A program made the translations under genes and the position numbers. Shown here piece after piece: positions 55,495-63,637 of a stretch of DNA of 64,000 bases. The stretch is from Actinoallomurus iriomotensis (GTDB lineage Bacteria; Actinomycetota; Actinomycetes; Streptosporangiales; Streptosporangiaceae), in NCBI RefSeq assembly GCF_030269445.1, contig NZ_BSTJ01000001.1:1203898-1267897 (forward strand), in the 5' to 3' direction. A model generated the notes under the pieces. That model saw only the letters and a program-made list of their open reading frames with translations. It did no database searches and was not told where the DNA came from. Positions within the stretch are counted from its first letter, which is position 1. The number at the start of each line of letters is the position of its first letter.

Positions 55495-56147
55495 CCATCC
55501 GCGTCGTTCTCGCCGACGACCAGCCGCTGGTCCGCACCGCCCTGCAGATGGTCATCACCGACGCCCCCGACCTCGAGGTCGCCGGCGAGGCCGGCACCGG
55601 CGCCGAGGCGGTGGAGCTGGCACGGGACCTCGACCCGGATGTCGTCGTGATGGACATCCGCATGCCCGGCATGGACGGGATCGAGGCCACCCGGCGGATC
55701 GCGGCCGGTCCCTCCTCCGCGCACGTCGTCGTCCTGACCACGTTCGACGACGACGACCACGTCTACGGCGCCCTGCGCGCCGGCGCGGCCGGATTCCTCG
55801 TCAAGGACATGGCGCTGGACGACATCCTCGCCGCGATCCGCGTCGTCGCCGCCGGCGACGGCCTGATCGCCCCGAGTGTCACGCGCCGCCTGATCGAGGA
55901 GTTCGCCGGCCGTCCGGCGCCCGCTCCCGAACCGCCCACGCTCGACGGCGTCACCGAACGGGAGCACGAGGTGCTGACCCTCGTCGGACGCGGCCTGTCC
56001 AACAGCGAGATCGCCGCGGAGCTGGTCATCAGCGTCGCCACCGTGAAGAGCTATGTGAGCCGCCTGCTCACCAAGCTCGACGCCCGCGACCGGGTCCAGC
56101 TGGTCATCATCGCCTACGAGACCGGTCTGGTGGCGCCTCCTCGGTAG
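55491..56147 (+). CDS. NarL/LuxR-type response regulator
   Basis: The 218-residue protein has an intact receiver: D9-D10 acidic pair, phospho-acceptor D55 in VVVMDIRMPGMDG, T in VVLTTFD and K in FLVKDM. A LuxR helix-turn-helix follows (LTLVGRGLSNSEIAAELVISVATVKSYVSRLLTKL, about 158-192). It is translated from an ATG overlapping the kinase stop. The likely target is the divergent ABC exporter promoter. In contrast to the RamR-like protein at 34 kb, all receiver residues needed for phosphorylation are present. Confidence 0.94.
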   Translation: MTIRVVLADDQPLVRTALQMVITDAPDLEVAGEAGTGAEAVELARDLDPDVVVMDIRMPGMDGIEATRRIAAGPSSAHVVVLTTFDDDDHVYGALRAGAAGFLVKDMALDDILAAIRVVAAGDGLIAPSVTRRLIEEFAGRPAPAPEPPTLDGVTEREHEVLTLVGRGLSNSEIAAELVISVATVKSYVSRLLTKLDARDRVQLVIIAYETGLVAPPR

Positions 56148-56219
56148 CTTTCGTCCGGGGACCCCCTGATGCGCCGAAGCCCATGCGCGCGGGCGCGTCG
56201 TTGTTGATGATGGTGCGAT

Positions 56220-58316
56220 ATGAACGGGGATCGCCGCTCGGGTGGGATATGGGCGTTGGCGTGCGGGCTGCTGCTCGTGCTGGCCGGCGCGGTGGCCGTG
56301 GCCGGTCTGCGAAAGGCGACGTGGGGCGGCATCGATCCGTTGAGCGCGACGCTCTCCCTCCTCTCGTTGCTGGTGGCGGTGTGGTCGGGCCGGCAGGCGG
56401 CTCGCGCCGAGCGGGCCGGTGACACCGACGTGGACCGGTGGACCAGGGAACTGGCCGTCAGGGTCCTGAGCGACGAGACGGCGCAGCGGACCCAGCTCCT
56501 GGGCGGCCAGGACCGGACGATCAACGTGAAGTTCGTCCTCACCCCCGCGCCCGGGCACAACGCCACCGGCGCCGCGGCCAAGGGCACGTTGAAGGGGATC
56601 GCCGGATACTTCCGTGCGCTGAGCCCGCAGCGACTGGTGATCACTGGGGACCCCGGGTCCGGGAAGACGGTGCTGGCGATCGAGCTGATCCTCGGCCTGC
56701 TGACCGACCCGGACCGCGCGCTCGACGATCCGGTGCCGGTCCGTGTCCCGGCGGCCGGCTGGGACCCGAAGGTGAGCGTGCCCGACTGGCTGACGACCCA
56801 CCTGGTCCGGACCTTCCGGCTGCGCCCGGCCACGGCACGGGCGCTGGTGAAGCACGACCGGATCCTGCCGGTCGTCGACGGGCTGGACGAGATGGACGCC
56901 GAGCCGGAGCCCGGATACGGTTCACGCGCCGGCAACGCGCTGCGGGCGTTGAACGCCCACCAGCGCGGGAGCGCCAAGGCCCGGCTGGTGATCACCTGCC
57001 GCTCGACCGACTACGACGAGCTCATCGCCAGTGAGGCCTGGGCGCACGACGCGGCCCGTATCACCCTCCGGCCGGTCAGGGCGAAGCCCGCGGGGAGGTT
57101 CGTCGAGGCGGTGGCCGGCGCACATCAGCGGGCACGCTGGCAGCCGGTCCTGGACGCTCTCGCCCGGCCCGGCCACCCGCTGGCCGACGCCCTGGCCACG
57201 CCCTGGCGGCTCACCGTGGCCGTCACCGTCTACCAGCAACGCCACCCCGAGACCGGTGCGTACCTGCGTGATCCCGCCGAACTGACCCGCCTCACGGGCC
57301 CGTCCGGCGCCGCGGACCCCGACGAGATCCGCGACCATCTGCTCGGCCTGTACATCCCCGCGGCCGTCGCGGCCACCGCCTCCGGAGGCGGGCGGCCCCG
57401 CCATCGGCCCGAGCAGGTCCACGCCTGGCTGGGGGTCCTGGCCCGCCATCTGAACGCCAACGCGACCCGGCCGCCCGTCGCGGGGCGCACCCTGTCCAGC
57501 ACGGACATCGTTCTGCACGAGCTCTGGCCGCTCGCCGGCAACGGCGCTCGCGTCCTCACCCTGGGACTCATCGCCTTCGTCACGGCGGTCACGGGATCGG
57601 TGCTCATGGTGGCGATCCGCTCCGGCACCGCCGGCGGGTACGCACTCGGCATGGTCGTGGCCGTCGTGATGGCCGGCGGCGTGGGGTTCATCTCATGGGT
57701 GGAGGAGTGGCCCCGCCTCACCCACATCGACCTGGGAGAACTGCGGTCCGGCGTGACGGTCATCGTGCTCGCGGTCTGTGCCGCGCTCGGGCTCATCGGC
57801 GGAGTCCGGTACGGGCCGGTGGGCCTGGTGGCCGGTCCGGCCTGCGGTCTGGTGGCCGGGGCCCTGTTCAGTCTCTGGAACGCGGCGATGACTCCCGGCT
57901 CCAAGCCGGTCGCCGCCCCGCGCGACATCGTCCGCGACGACCTCGCCAGCGGGGTGGCGGTCATGCTCGGGCTGGTACTGCCGGCGGCACTCTGCGCCGG
58001 GATCATCGCGCAGATCCGGCCCGGCGGGCTCAACGGACTCACGGCGGCCGCGGCGGCCGCCGGCCTCGTGTTCGCGTTCTGGCTCGGAATCCTCCTGCCC
58101 GCGGGCGCTGCGGGCCTGGCGGCGCTGCGCTATCTGCTGCTGACGGTCTGCATGGTGGGCCGGCTGCCACGGCGGCCGGGCCGGTTCCTGCAGTGGTGCT
58201 ACGAGGAGGCCGCGCTGATCCGCGTCGCGGGCATCGCCTACCAGTTCCGCCACCGCGAACTCCAGGACCACCTGGCCCGCCATCCCCGCCCGCCGGCCGA
58301 ACGCGTTCTTCCGTGA
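56220..58316 (+). CDS. Membrane-anchored NACHT-domain NTPase
   Basis: The 698-residue protein starts with one or two membrane helices (10-30 and about 42-56). A NACHT-type P-loop NTPase follows: Walker A VITGDPGSGKTVL at 140-152 and Walker B ILPVVDGLDEMD near 215-226, with the small residues after the acidic pair typical of NACHT. From about 430 to 650 there are six or so further membrane helices, and the tail is short. Bacterial NACHT proteins serve in signalling and in phage defence. No toxin-like effector domain is visible, so the membrane segments could be the effector or only an anchor. It is a single gene, 72 bp after the two-component pair. Confidence 0.85.
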   Translation: MNGDRRSGGIWALACGLLLVLAGAVAVAGLRKATWGGIDPLSATLSLLSLLVAVWSGRQAARAERAGDTDVDRWTRELAVRVLSDETAQRTQLLGGQDRTINVKFVLTPAPGHNATGAAAKGTLKGIAGYFRALSPQRLVITGDPGSGKTVLAIELILGLLTDPDRALDDPVPVRVPAAGWDPKVSVPDWLTTHLVRTFRLRPATARALVKHDRILPVVDGLDEMDAEPEPGYGSRAGNALRALNAHQRGSAKARLVITCRSTDYDELIASEAWAHDAARITLRPVRAKPAGRFVEAVAGAHQRARWQPVLDALARPGHPLADALATPWRLTVAVTVYQQRHPETGAYLRDPAELTRLTGPSGAADPDEIRDHLLGLYIPAAVAATASGGGRPRHRPEQVHAWLGVLARHLNANATRPPVAGRTLSSTDIVLHELWPLAGNGARVLTLGLIAFVTAVTGSVLMVAIRSGTAGGYALGMVVAVVMAGGVGFISWVEEWPRLTHIDLGELRSGVTVIVLAVCAALGLIGGVRYGPVGLVAGPACGLVAGALFSLWNAAMTPGSKPVAAPRDIVRDDLASGVAVMLGLVLPAALCAGIIAQIRPGGLNGLTAAAAAAGLVFAFWLGILLPAGAAGLAALRYLLLTVCMVGRLPRRPGRFLQWCYEEAALIRVAGIAYQFRHRELQDHLARHPRPPAERVLP

Positions 58317-58325
58317 CCCCGGGCG

Positions 58326-59264
58326 TCAGGCGTTGGCGCGCATCCAGAGGTCGACGAGTTCCTGCGTCTCCGCGGTGCGCGGGGTGATGCTCTTCTCCTG
58401 GTGGTCCACCTCGATCTCCACGGGCCGCAGGTCGGGCACCTGGCCGCCGGCGAGCGCCTGCGCCTCGGGCAGCTGCTCGTACGCGCCGGGGCGCCACCAG
58501 TAGACCTGGGCGGTCAGGGCGTTCTCCCCCTTCTCGACGTGGGTACGGGCGAGAGCCTGCATGGCCTCCATCGCCGCGATCACGTGCGTGCCGCCGATCT
58601 CGTGGACGATCAGGTACTCCGGGACCGGGAAGGAGACCAGCGCGCCGTACGGGGCGGGTCCGAGGAAGCGCCTGAGCACGTGAACGCGGGAACCGATGTA
58701 ACGGTGGGTCTCGCCGATGTGCGTGATCGGGACGCCCCAGATCTCGTCGGTCCCGGTGTTGTGCGGCTCCCGGCTCAGGGACGCGTGGAGCGCGGCGCCG
58801 AAGACCTGGTCCTCCGGCCGGCCGCCGAGGTCCGCCCGGTTGAGCGGCACGATCGAGTCGGGCCGGTCGACGACCACCGTCTCCACCAGCCCCGGCGCGA
58901 GAGTGCGGGTCAGCAGGGCGTCCCGCATGCCGGGCGGTTCGGCCAGCGCCGCCTCGGGGTAGATCCGCACGCGCAGCGCCTCCGCGGCCAGCAGGCTCTC
59001 GATGTCGACCGCCGCGGCGGCCTGCGCCCGGTCCAGCTGCTTGCGGATCCCGCGCGCGAAGCCGCGCACGAAGTCCGCGGCGAACGCGGGAAGGTCGGCC
59101 GGCGCCACGCGACCGGCGTGGGCGCGCCACTCACCGATGTCGGTACTGAGGTCGCCCACGTCCGGGACGCTGATGCCGATCGTCGTGGGGCCGGTGATCC
59201 GGGCCGTGAGGTTCTCGTCCGCGAAGGCCCGGACCAGGGCCTCGCCGATGACGTCCTGAGTCAA
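58326..59264 (-). CDS. Conserved protein of unknown function (DUF1444-like)
   Basis: The 312-residue soluble protein has no signal peptide. It shows an N-terminal half rich in short helices, the RVRIYPEAAL segment, a central PLNRADL, and a C-terminal part with PEYLIVHEIGGTHVIAAMEAMQALA. The order weakly recalls the YtpQ/DUF1444 group, whose function is unknown. The ATG precedes MTQDVIGEALVRAF. It is probably co-transcribed with the small tautomerase gene 72 bp upstream. Its gene end is ten bases from the convergent NACHT gene. Confidence 0.6.
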   Translation of the reverse strand: MTQDVIGEALVRAFADENLTARITGPTTIGISVPDVGDLSTDIGEWRAHAGRVAPADLPAFAADFVRGFARGIRKQLDRAQAAAAVDIESLLAAEALRVRIYPEAALAEPPGMRDALLTRTLAPGLVETVVVDRPDSIVPLNRADLGGRPEDQVFGAALHASLSREPHNTGTDEIWGVPITHIGETHRYIGSRVHVLRRFLGPAPYGALVSFPVPEYLIVHEIGGTHVIAAMEAMQALARTHVEKGENALTAQVYWWRPGAYEQLPEAQALAGGQVPDLRPVEIEVDHQEKSITPRTAETQELVDLWMRANA

Positions 59265-59336
59265 ACCGGTGTCTCCTCATCATGATCGAAGAATTGGTTC
59301 GACTCACCGGACGCCCGCCGGGTTCCCGCGGGGCGC

Positions 59337-59582
59337 TCAGCCGCCGGAGGAATCCGGCTTCTGGTCGGGCTGCTCGTCGGGCTGCTGGAGCTTCGCCTGG
59401 GTCAGGACCTGGCCGGCCACTCCCCAGCCGCCGTCGGTGACCTCCTCCACGAGCACCATGGTGTTGGGCCGGGCTCGTTCGCCGAAGGTCTCGACGTACA
59501 GCTCGGTGACTCCGGTGACGAGTCTCTGCTTCTCCTCGGCCGACAGCAGGCCCGCCGGCACCTTGAGGTTGGCGAATGGCAT
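59337..59582 (-). CDS. 4-oxalocrotonate tautomerase-family protein
   Basis: The 81-residue protein begins M-P-F, and removal of the initiator methionine exposes the catalytic N-terminal proline (Pro-1) of the tautomerase superfamily. The pattern LLSAEEKQRLVTGVTELYVE, then NTMVLVEEV and WGVAG matches the beta-alpha-beta unit. These enzymes enolise 2-oxo acids or dehalogenate small acids. The ATG at 59582 is chosen since only it puts proline at position 2, and GAGGAGGA lies upstream. A CCTGGGGACG-type palindrome sits 66 bp upstream. The tail after residue 65 is low-complexity (Q/P/D-rich). Confidence 0.85.
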   Translation of the reverse strand: MPFANLKVPAGLLSAEEKQRLVTGVTELYVETFGERARPNTMVLVEEVTDGGWGVAGQVLTQAKLQQPDEQPDQKPDSSGG

Positions 59583-59648
59583 GTGTTCCTCCTCGTTTCC
59601 CTCCACCGTCGCCGTACGGGACGCGGGTGACCAGAGGGCCCTTTCCCC

Positions 59649-59663
59649 GGGGACGGCGTCCCC
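59649..59663. promoter_or_regulatory. Palindrome GGGGACGGCGTCCCC upstream of the tautomerase gene
   Basis: This 15-bp inverted repeat (GGGGACG/CGTCCCC arms) lies 66 bp before the tautomerase start. Read on the minus strand it shares CCTGGGGACG-n-CGTCCCC with a palindrome just upstream of the XRE regulator at 63638, suggesting a common binding protein. Confidence 0.5.
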
Positions 59664-59678
59664 AGGGTGAGACGAGGC

Positions 59679-60578
59679 TCATCGCGTGTGCCGTGCGAGC
59701 CGGCCCGTGCTCGGCAGGCGTGCGCAGGACGGGTGGGCGCCGCGAGTATCGACCGCGTGCTGGGGCGTACGGGCGACGCCGTCGTACAGGCCGTTGTTCA
59801 CCGCGGTCATCATGTCGAGGATCGCCCGGGCCACGGCCTCGGAGACGGAGTGGCCGGTGAGCCGCTTCCCAAGCGCCTCAGCGGAGACCTGCTCGTACCA
59901 CACCGGCTTTCCGAGGACCTCGGAGATGACGGCGGCCATGTCGTTGTTGGACAGGTCCTCCGGGCCGAGCACCGGGAGCTCCTGCCGGCCGGTCCACGTG
60001 GTGTCGAGCAGCAGGCGGGCGGCGACGGCGGCGATGTCGCGGGTGGCGACGGTGGGCAGTTTCAGGTCGGGAGCGAGGGCGCCGAAGAACACGCCTTGCT
60101 CCTGGAGGGCCCGGGCCTGCCGCAGCATGTTGTCCATGAACCCGGGCAGGGCCAGCGCGCGGAACGCGACGCCGGTGCCGGCGATCAGGTCGTCCATGGC
60201 CAGCGACGCGGTCGCCTGCCCCGCCCGGCCCGCGTAGGCGGTGCCGCGGCCCAGGGAGCTGACGTCCACGACGCGCTTGACGCCCTGGCCGCGCATCGCC
60301 TCGGCGGCGGGGCGCGTGAAGCCGACGTAGGACTCGACGACGTCGTCGGCTCCGCGGTCGGGCGGATAGAGCCAGAACACGGCGTCGGCGCCGTCGAAGG
60401 CTCGGGTGACGACCCGCCGATCGCCGTGCGAGCCTTGGATGACCTCGACCCGGTCACGGACGTCGGCGGGCAGCTTGGCCGGGTCGCGCACGATGACGCG
60501 GACCGGCTGGTCGCCGGCCAGGACCCGGTCGAGGACCCGGTGTCCGATGTTTCCCGCAGGGGTGGTGATGACGATCAT
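59679..60578 (-). CDS. NmrA-like NAD(P)-binding reductase/sensor
   Basis: The 299-residue protein starts with an atypical SDR Rossmann motif, MIVITTPAGNIGHRVLDRV, and continues with VRVIVRDPAKL, VFWLYPPD and LALPGFMDNML. These are features of the NmrA/HSCARG group, including quinone reductase 2-like QorB. It lacks the Y-x-x-x-K catalytic pair of classical SDRs in the usual place. Members reduce quinones or sense NADP(H). The ATG at 60578 was chosen because the glycine motif begins there. It is divergent from a TetR regulator with an inverted repeat between them, so it is the regulator's probable target. The last 35 residues are arginine/serine-rich and may be disordered. Confidence 0.85.
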   Translation of the reverse strand: MIVITTPAGNIGHRVLDRVLAGDQPVRVIVRDPAKLPADVRDRVEVIQGSHGDRRVVTRAFDGADAVFWLYPPDRGADDVVESYVGFTRPAAEAMRGQGVKRVVDVSSLGRGTAYAGRAGQATASLAMDDLIAGTGVAFRALALPGFMDNMLRQARALQEQGVFFGALAPDLKLPTVATRDIAAVAARLLLDTTWTGRQELPVLGPEDLSNNDMAAVISEVLGKPVWYEQVSAEALGKRLTGHSVSEAVARAILDMMTAVNNGLYDGVARTPQHAVDTRGAHPSCARLPSTGRLARHTR

Positions 60579-60616
60579 GAGTTCTCTCCAAGGGAGCCGG
60601 TCCGGGCCTCCGAGTG

Positions 60617-60643
60617 AAGTAAACTCTACTGTACCGTTTACTT
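60617..60643. promoter_or_regulatory. TetR-type operator AAGTAAAC-N11-GTTTACTT
   Basis: Eight-base inverted arms around an 11-base centre lie 16 bp before the TetR start and 38 bp before the NmrA-like start. The AT-rich arms stand out from the surroundings, and the spacing fits a TetR dimer. Confidence 0.65.
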
Positions 60644-60659
60644 GTGAGGACGCAAGCCG

Positions 60660-61295
60660 ATGAAGGACGAACCGCAGCGGAGCCGGCAGCGGCGCGGCGA
60701 GGAGCTGCGCCGTCACATCCTGTTCACGGCCAAGGACGTGTTCCTCGAGACCGGCTATGAACGGGCGTCGATGGACACCGTCGCGACGCGCGCCGAGACG
60801 TCCAAGCGGACGCTGTACGCCCACTTCGAGAGCAAGGACAAGCTGTTCCTCGCGGTCCTGGATCTCGTGCGTGAGCTGTACCTCCACCGGCTGGGCACCC
60901 CCGGCGCGTACGCCGAGGACCCCCCGGAGGCGGTGACGCGGTTCTGCGGGCGGTTCTTGCAGCTGATGGTGTGGGAGGCCCAGGTGCGGACCTGCCGGCT
61001 GATCATCGCCGAGGCCGAGCGGCTGCCCGGCAGTTCGAGCACGTACTTCGACGCCATCTTCGCCAGCACGTACGAACGCCTGAGCGCCTACCTCGCCGAG
61101 CGGTACGCGATGGACAACGCGGACAGCGCGGCGCTCGCCGAGGACCTGCTCGCCCGCACCGTGCTGCCGCGGCTGTTCCGTACGTTGCTCAACGTCGAAG
61201 AGGTGATCAAGGACATGCCCGAGGAGTCGGCGCTGGCCGAGGACGTGGACCTGGACGCGATCCGCCGGCTGGTCGCGGCGACCCTGCCGGGCTGA
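60660..61295 (+). CDS. TetR/AcrR-family regulator
   Basis: The 211-residue protein has the N-terminal TetR helix-turn-helix (RRHILFTAKDVFLETGYERASMDTVATRAETSKRTLYAHFESKDKLFLAVLD, about 14-67) and a TetR_C_7-like regulatory domain. The ATG is preceded by GAGGACG. It is divergent from the NmrA-like reductase gene and the shared gap carries an AAGTAAAC-N11-GTTTACTT operator candidate, so reciprocal repression is expected. The ligand is unknown; in similar pairs it is often a quinone or electrophile. Confidence 0.9.
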   Translation: MKDEPQRSRQRRGEELRRHILFTAKDVFLETGYERASMDTVATRAETSKRTLYAHFESKDKLFLAVLDLVRELYLHRLGTPGAYAEDPPEAVTRFCGRFLQLMVWEAQVRTCRLIIAEAERLPGSSSTYFDAIFASTYERLSAYLAERYAMDNADSAALAEDLLARTVLPRLFRTLLNVEEVIKDMPEESALAEDVDLDAIRRLVAATLPG

Positions 61296-61304
61296 CCCGG
61301 GAGC

Positions 61305-62753
61305 TCAGGCCTGGGCGAAGAGCCGGTCATAACCCTCGGAGTGGTGGCGGCCGGCCATGAAGTTCAGGAACTCGCGGACGAACGCGGCGCGGGTCAGGCG
61401 GTCCGGCGTGCCGGTGTCGCCGGGGTCGTGCTCGAACGCCACGCGGAAGAGCGTGCGGTGCTCTTCGGCGTCGATGGCCTGGTCGTCGTCGGTGTCGGTG
61501 GCGTCGAAGAGCACCTCGGCGACCCGGACGAGGGCGGGGCTGGTCATGGTGGCGGCCGCCGCGGCGTACTCGTGCCCGCTGATGCGCCCGTCGTGGTCGG
61601 TGTCGAGCGCGGCCTGGAGCTCGCGCCACCAGTCGGCGAAGGCGGTGAACAGGCGGTCTTCGCCGCGTTCGTCCAGGTCGAGGCGGGTGGCGATCTCCCG
61701 GGCCATCGCGGCGAGGTCGGGCCAGTCGAGGGAGCCGTTGCCGGTCTGGTCCAGCACCTCGGCGAAGAAACGCATGGCCGATGGCGGCGCCTCGGCGGCC
61801 GTCTCGCGGTCGGGCGTGAGCAGGCGCAGGAGCGCCCCGGCCTTGGCCGTGCCGCGCCGCAGCCCCGCGAACGGGTCGGTGCCCGGCCGTGGCGTGAAGG
61901 TCGGATCGAACATCGCCATGACCGTCTCCAGCCGCGTCCACGCGTCCGGCAGCAGGCGCGACGCGAGCCCGGTGGACAGGTACGCGGCGTGCGTCAGCGT
62001 CCGCGCGCCGGGGATCTCGGCGAGCCCCAGCCGTTCGCGCAGCGGGGCCGGCAGCGAGCCCACGGTGACCGCCGTGGCGAGCGGGGCGGCCAGCGCCCGT
62101 CCCGCCGCCCACACCGCCGGGCGGTCGCGCAGCACGGGCGGCGCGGGCACCTCCGCGAACAGCCGGTGCAGGATGAGGGCGGCCGCCTCGGTGTTCTCCA
62201 GGCGCTCCTCGACCATCAGGTCGTAGTAGCGCCAGAACTCCCGCAGCGTCGGCGGCAGCTCGCCCTCACCGCCCTCCATCTGGGCGAGGAACGCCCGGAA
62301 CTCGGCGTACAGGCGGTCGAGGGACGCGCCGTCGAGGGACCGGCCGCCCAGCCGGTACATCGTGACCGTGGACTCGAACAGCGTCGCCACCACCCAGGCG
62401 CGCGCCCCGGGATCGAGCGCGGTGTACGGGCGGCCCTCGGCGTCGGTGCCGGCCATGCGGGCGTGCAGCCGGTTGAGCCGGGCGGCCTCCCGCCGCCGTA
62501 CCCGCTCGTCGGGGTCGACCAGCCGCTGGGCGCTGAGGACGGTGTTGCGCAGCCGCCGCCAGGGATGGGCGACGAAGGTGGAGTTGGCGATCAGCGCGGC
62601 GCCGATCTGCGGGTGCGCGGCCTCCAGGACGGTGGCGCGGGCGACCGCCAGCCCCCAGCGCGCCTCGTGGCACAACCGCCGCAGCATCGAGTCCGGGCCG
62701 TACAGGTCGGCGGTGTCGAGCGAAGCCGGTGCGGTCGTCGTCTCGCTGGTCAC
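61305..62753 (-). CDS. MpaB/DUF2236-family oxygenase fused to EF-hand domain
   Basis: The 482-residue protein combines an N-terminal oxygenase-MpaB/DUF2236 domain (about 20-280: LCHEARWGLAVARATVLEAAHPQIGAAL, then NSTFVAHPWRRLRNT) with a C-terminal calcium-binding region. Three EF-hand loops are visible: DQTGNGSLDWPDL from 335, DTDHDGRISGHEY from 384, and DATDTDDDQAIDAEEH from 417. The DUF2236 family includes heme-dependent latex-clearing protein and MpaB of mycophenolate biosynthesis, both acting on prenyl chains. The GTG start overlaps the prenyltransferase stop as GTGA, so the two are coupled. A calcium-gated oxygenase acting on the partner's polyprenyl product is plausible but unproven. 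Confidence 0.85.
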   Translation of the reverse strand: MTSETTTAPASLDTADLYGPDSMLRRLCHEARWGLAVARATVLEAAHPQIGAALIANSTFVAHPWRRLRNTVLSAQRLVDPDERVRRREAARLNRLHARMAGTDAEGRPYTALDPGARAWVVATLFESTVTMYRLGGRSLDGASLDRLYAEFRAFLAQMEGGEGELPPTLREFWRYYDLMVEERLENTEAAALILHRLFAEVPAPPVLRDRPAVWAAGRALAAPLATAVTVGSLPAPLRERLGLAEIPGARTLTHAAYLSTGLASRLLPDAWTRLETVMAMFDPTFTPRPGTDPFAGLRRGTAKAGALLRLLTPDRETAAEAPPSAMRFFAEVLDQTGNGSLDWPDLAAMAREIATRLDLDERGEDRLFTAFADWWRELQAALDTDHDGRISGHEYAAAAATMTSPALVRVAEVLFDATDTDDDQAIDAEEHRTLFRVAFEHDPGDTGTPDRLTRAAFVREFLNFMAGRHHSEGYDRLFAQA

Positions 62754-63478
62754 GATGCGTCTCCTGTCGTGGTGGGTACCCGTACGTCGCCGAAGCGGCG
62801 TTCGCGCCGCCGGTAGAGGTCCAGGCACTCGCGGAAGTGCCCGGCGCGGAAGTCCGGCCAGAGCACGAGCGGGAAGACCCATTCGGCGTAGGCCACGTGC
62901 CAGAGCATGAAGTTGGAGATGCGCTGCTCGCCGGAGGTGCGGATGACCAGGTCCACCTCGGGCGTGTCGGGGTGGGGCAGATGGCGGGCGAACGTCTCCT
63001 CGGTGATCTCCTCCGCCGGCACCCGGTCGCGGACGAGCGACCGCGCGGCCTCCACGATGTCGCGGCGCCCGCCGTGGTCGAATGCCACCGTCAGCGTCAT
63101 CCGCCGGTTGTCGCGGGTGAGCATCATCAGGTCGGCGATGTCGCGGGCCAGCGGCGGCGGGATGCGGGGATCGGTGACTCCGAGGAAGCGGCACCGGATG
63201 CCGCGCGCGTGTAACGACAGGGCGTGCTTGCGGATGGCGCGCCGTACGAGCCGCATCAGGAAGGCGACCTCGGCCGGGGGCCGCCGCCAGTTCTCCGTGG
63301 AGAAGGCGTACAGGCTCAGCCACTCGACCCCGGCCGCGTGCGCCGCCTCGATCACGTCGATCACCGCGGCCTCCGCCGCCCGATGCCCGGCCGTGCGCGG
63401 CAGCGACCTCAGTGCCGCCCACCGGCCGTTGCCGTCCATCACGCACGCCACGTGACGGGGCACGATCCGCTCGTTCAA
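62750..63478 (-). CDS. cis-Prenyltransferase (UppS-like) with a TTA codon
   Basis: The 242-residue protein is a cis-prenyl diphosphate synthase. The catalytic aspartate is D15 in CVMDGNGRWA, followed by GHRAA, YAFSTENWRRP near 57-67, VAFDHGGRRDIV near 115-126, DLVIRTSGEQRISNFMLW near 165-182, and FPLVLWPDF. It would extend isopentenyl units in cis to make (undeca)prenyl or shorter diphosphates. The TTG at 63478 with GGGGAGGTG upstream is the likely start; a GTG 33 bp earlier is possible. Leucine 89 is TTA (63212-63214), unexpected for an essential cell-wall gene. Together with its oxygenase partner this suggests a specialised, developmentally timed enzyme, as with lavandulyl-type UppS homologues. 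Confidence 0.92.
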   Translation of the reverse strand: MNERIVPRHVACVMDGNGRWAALRSLPRTAGHRAAEAAVIDVIEAAHAAGVEWLSLYAFSTENWRRPPAEVAFLMRLVRRAIRKHALSLHARGIRCRFLGVTDPRIPPPLARDIADLMMLTRDNRRMTLTVAFDHGGRRDIVEAARSLVRDRVPAEEITEETFARHLPHPDTPEVDLVIRTSGEQRISNFMLWHVAYAEWVFPLVLWPDFRAGHFRECLDLYRRRERRFGDVRVPTTTGDAS

Positions 63479-63587
63479 CGCACCTCCCCGGCGGCGTGAA
63501 GGACACACCAAGAGGAATCAGGTAATCGGTCAACTACCCACAGATACCATCGATCGCCGGGCGCGGTAACCCCTGGACGCCGTTCCT

Positions 63588-63602
63588 GGGGACGACGTCC
63601 CC
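63588..63602. promoter_or_regulatory. Palindrome GGGGACGACGTCCCC upstream of the XRE gene
   Basis: A 15-bp inverted repeat 35 bp before the XRE start codon, sharing 17 of 18 bases of CCTGGGGACG-n-CGTCCCC with the element at 59649-59663. The location suits autoregulation. Confidence 0.5.
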
Positions 63603-63637
63603 ACGATGAGCGGGCCGCCTCTGGCCATACTGGGCTG

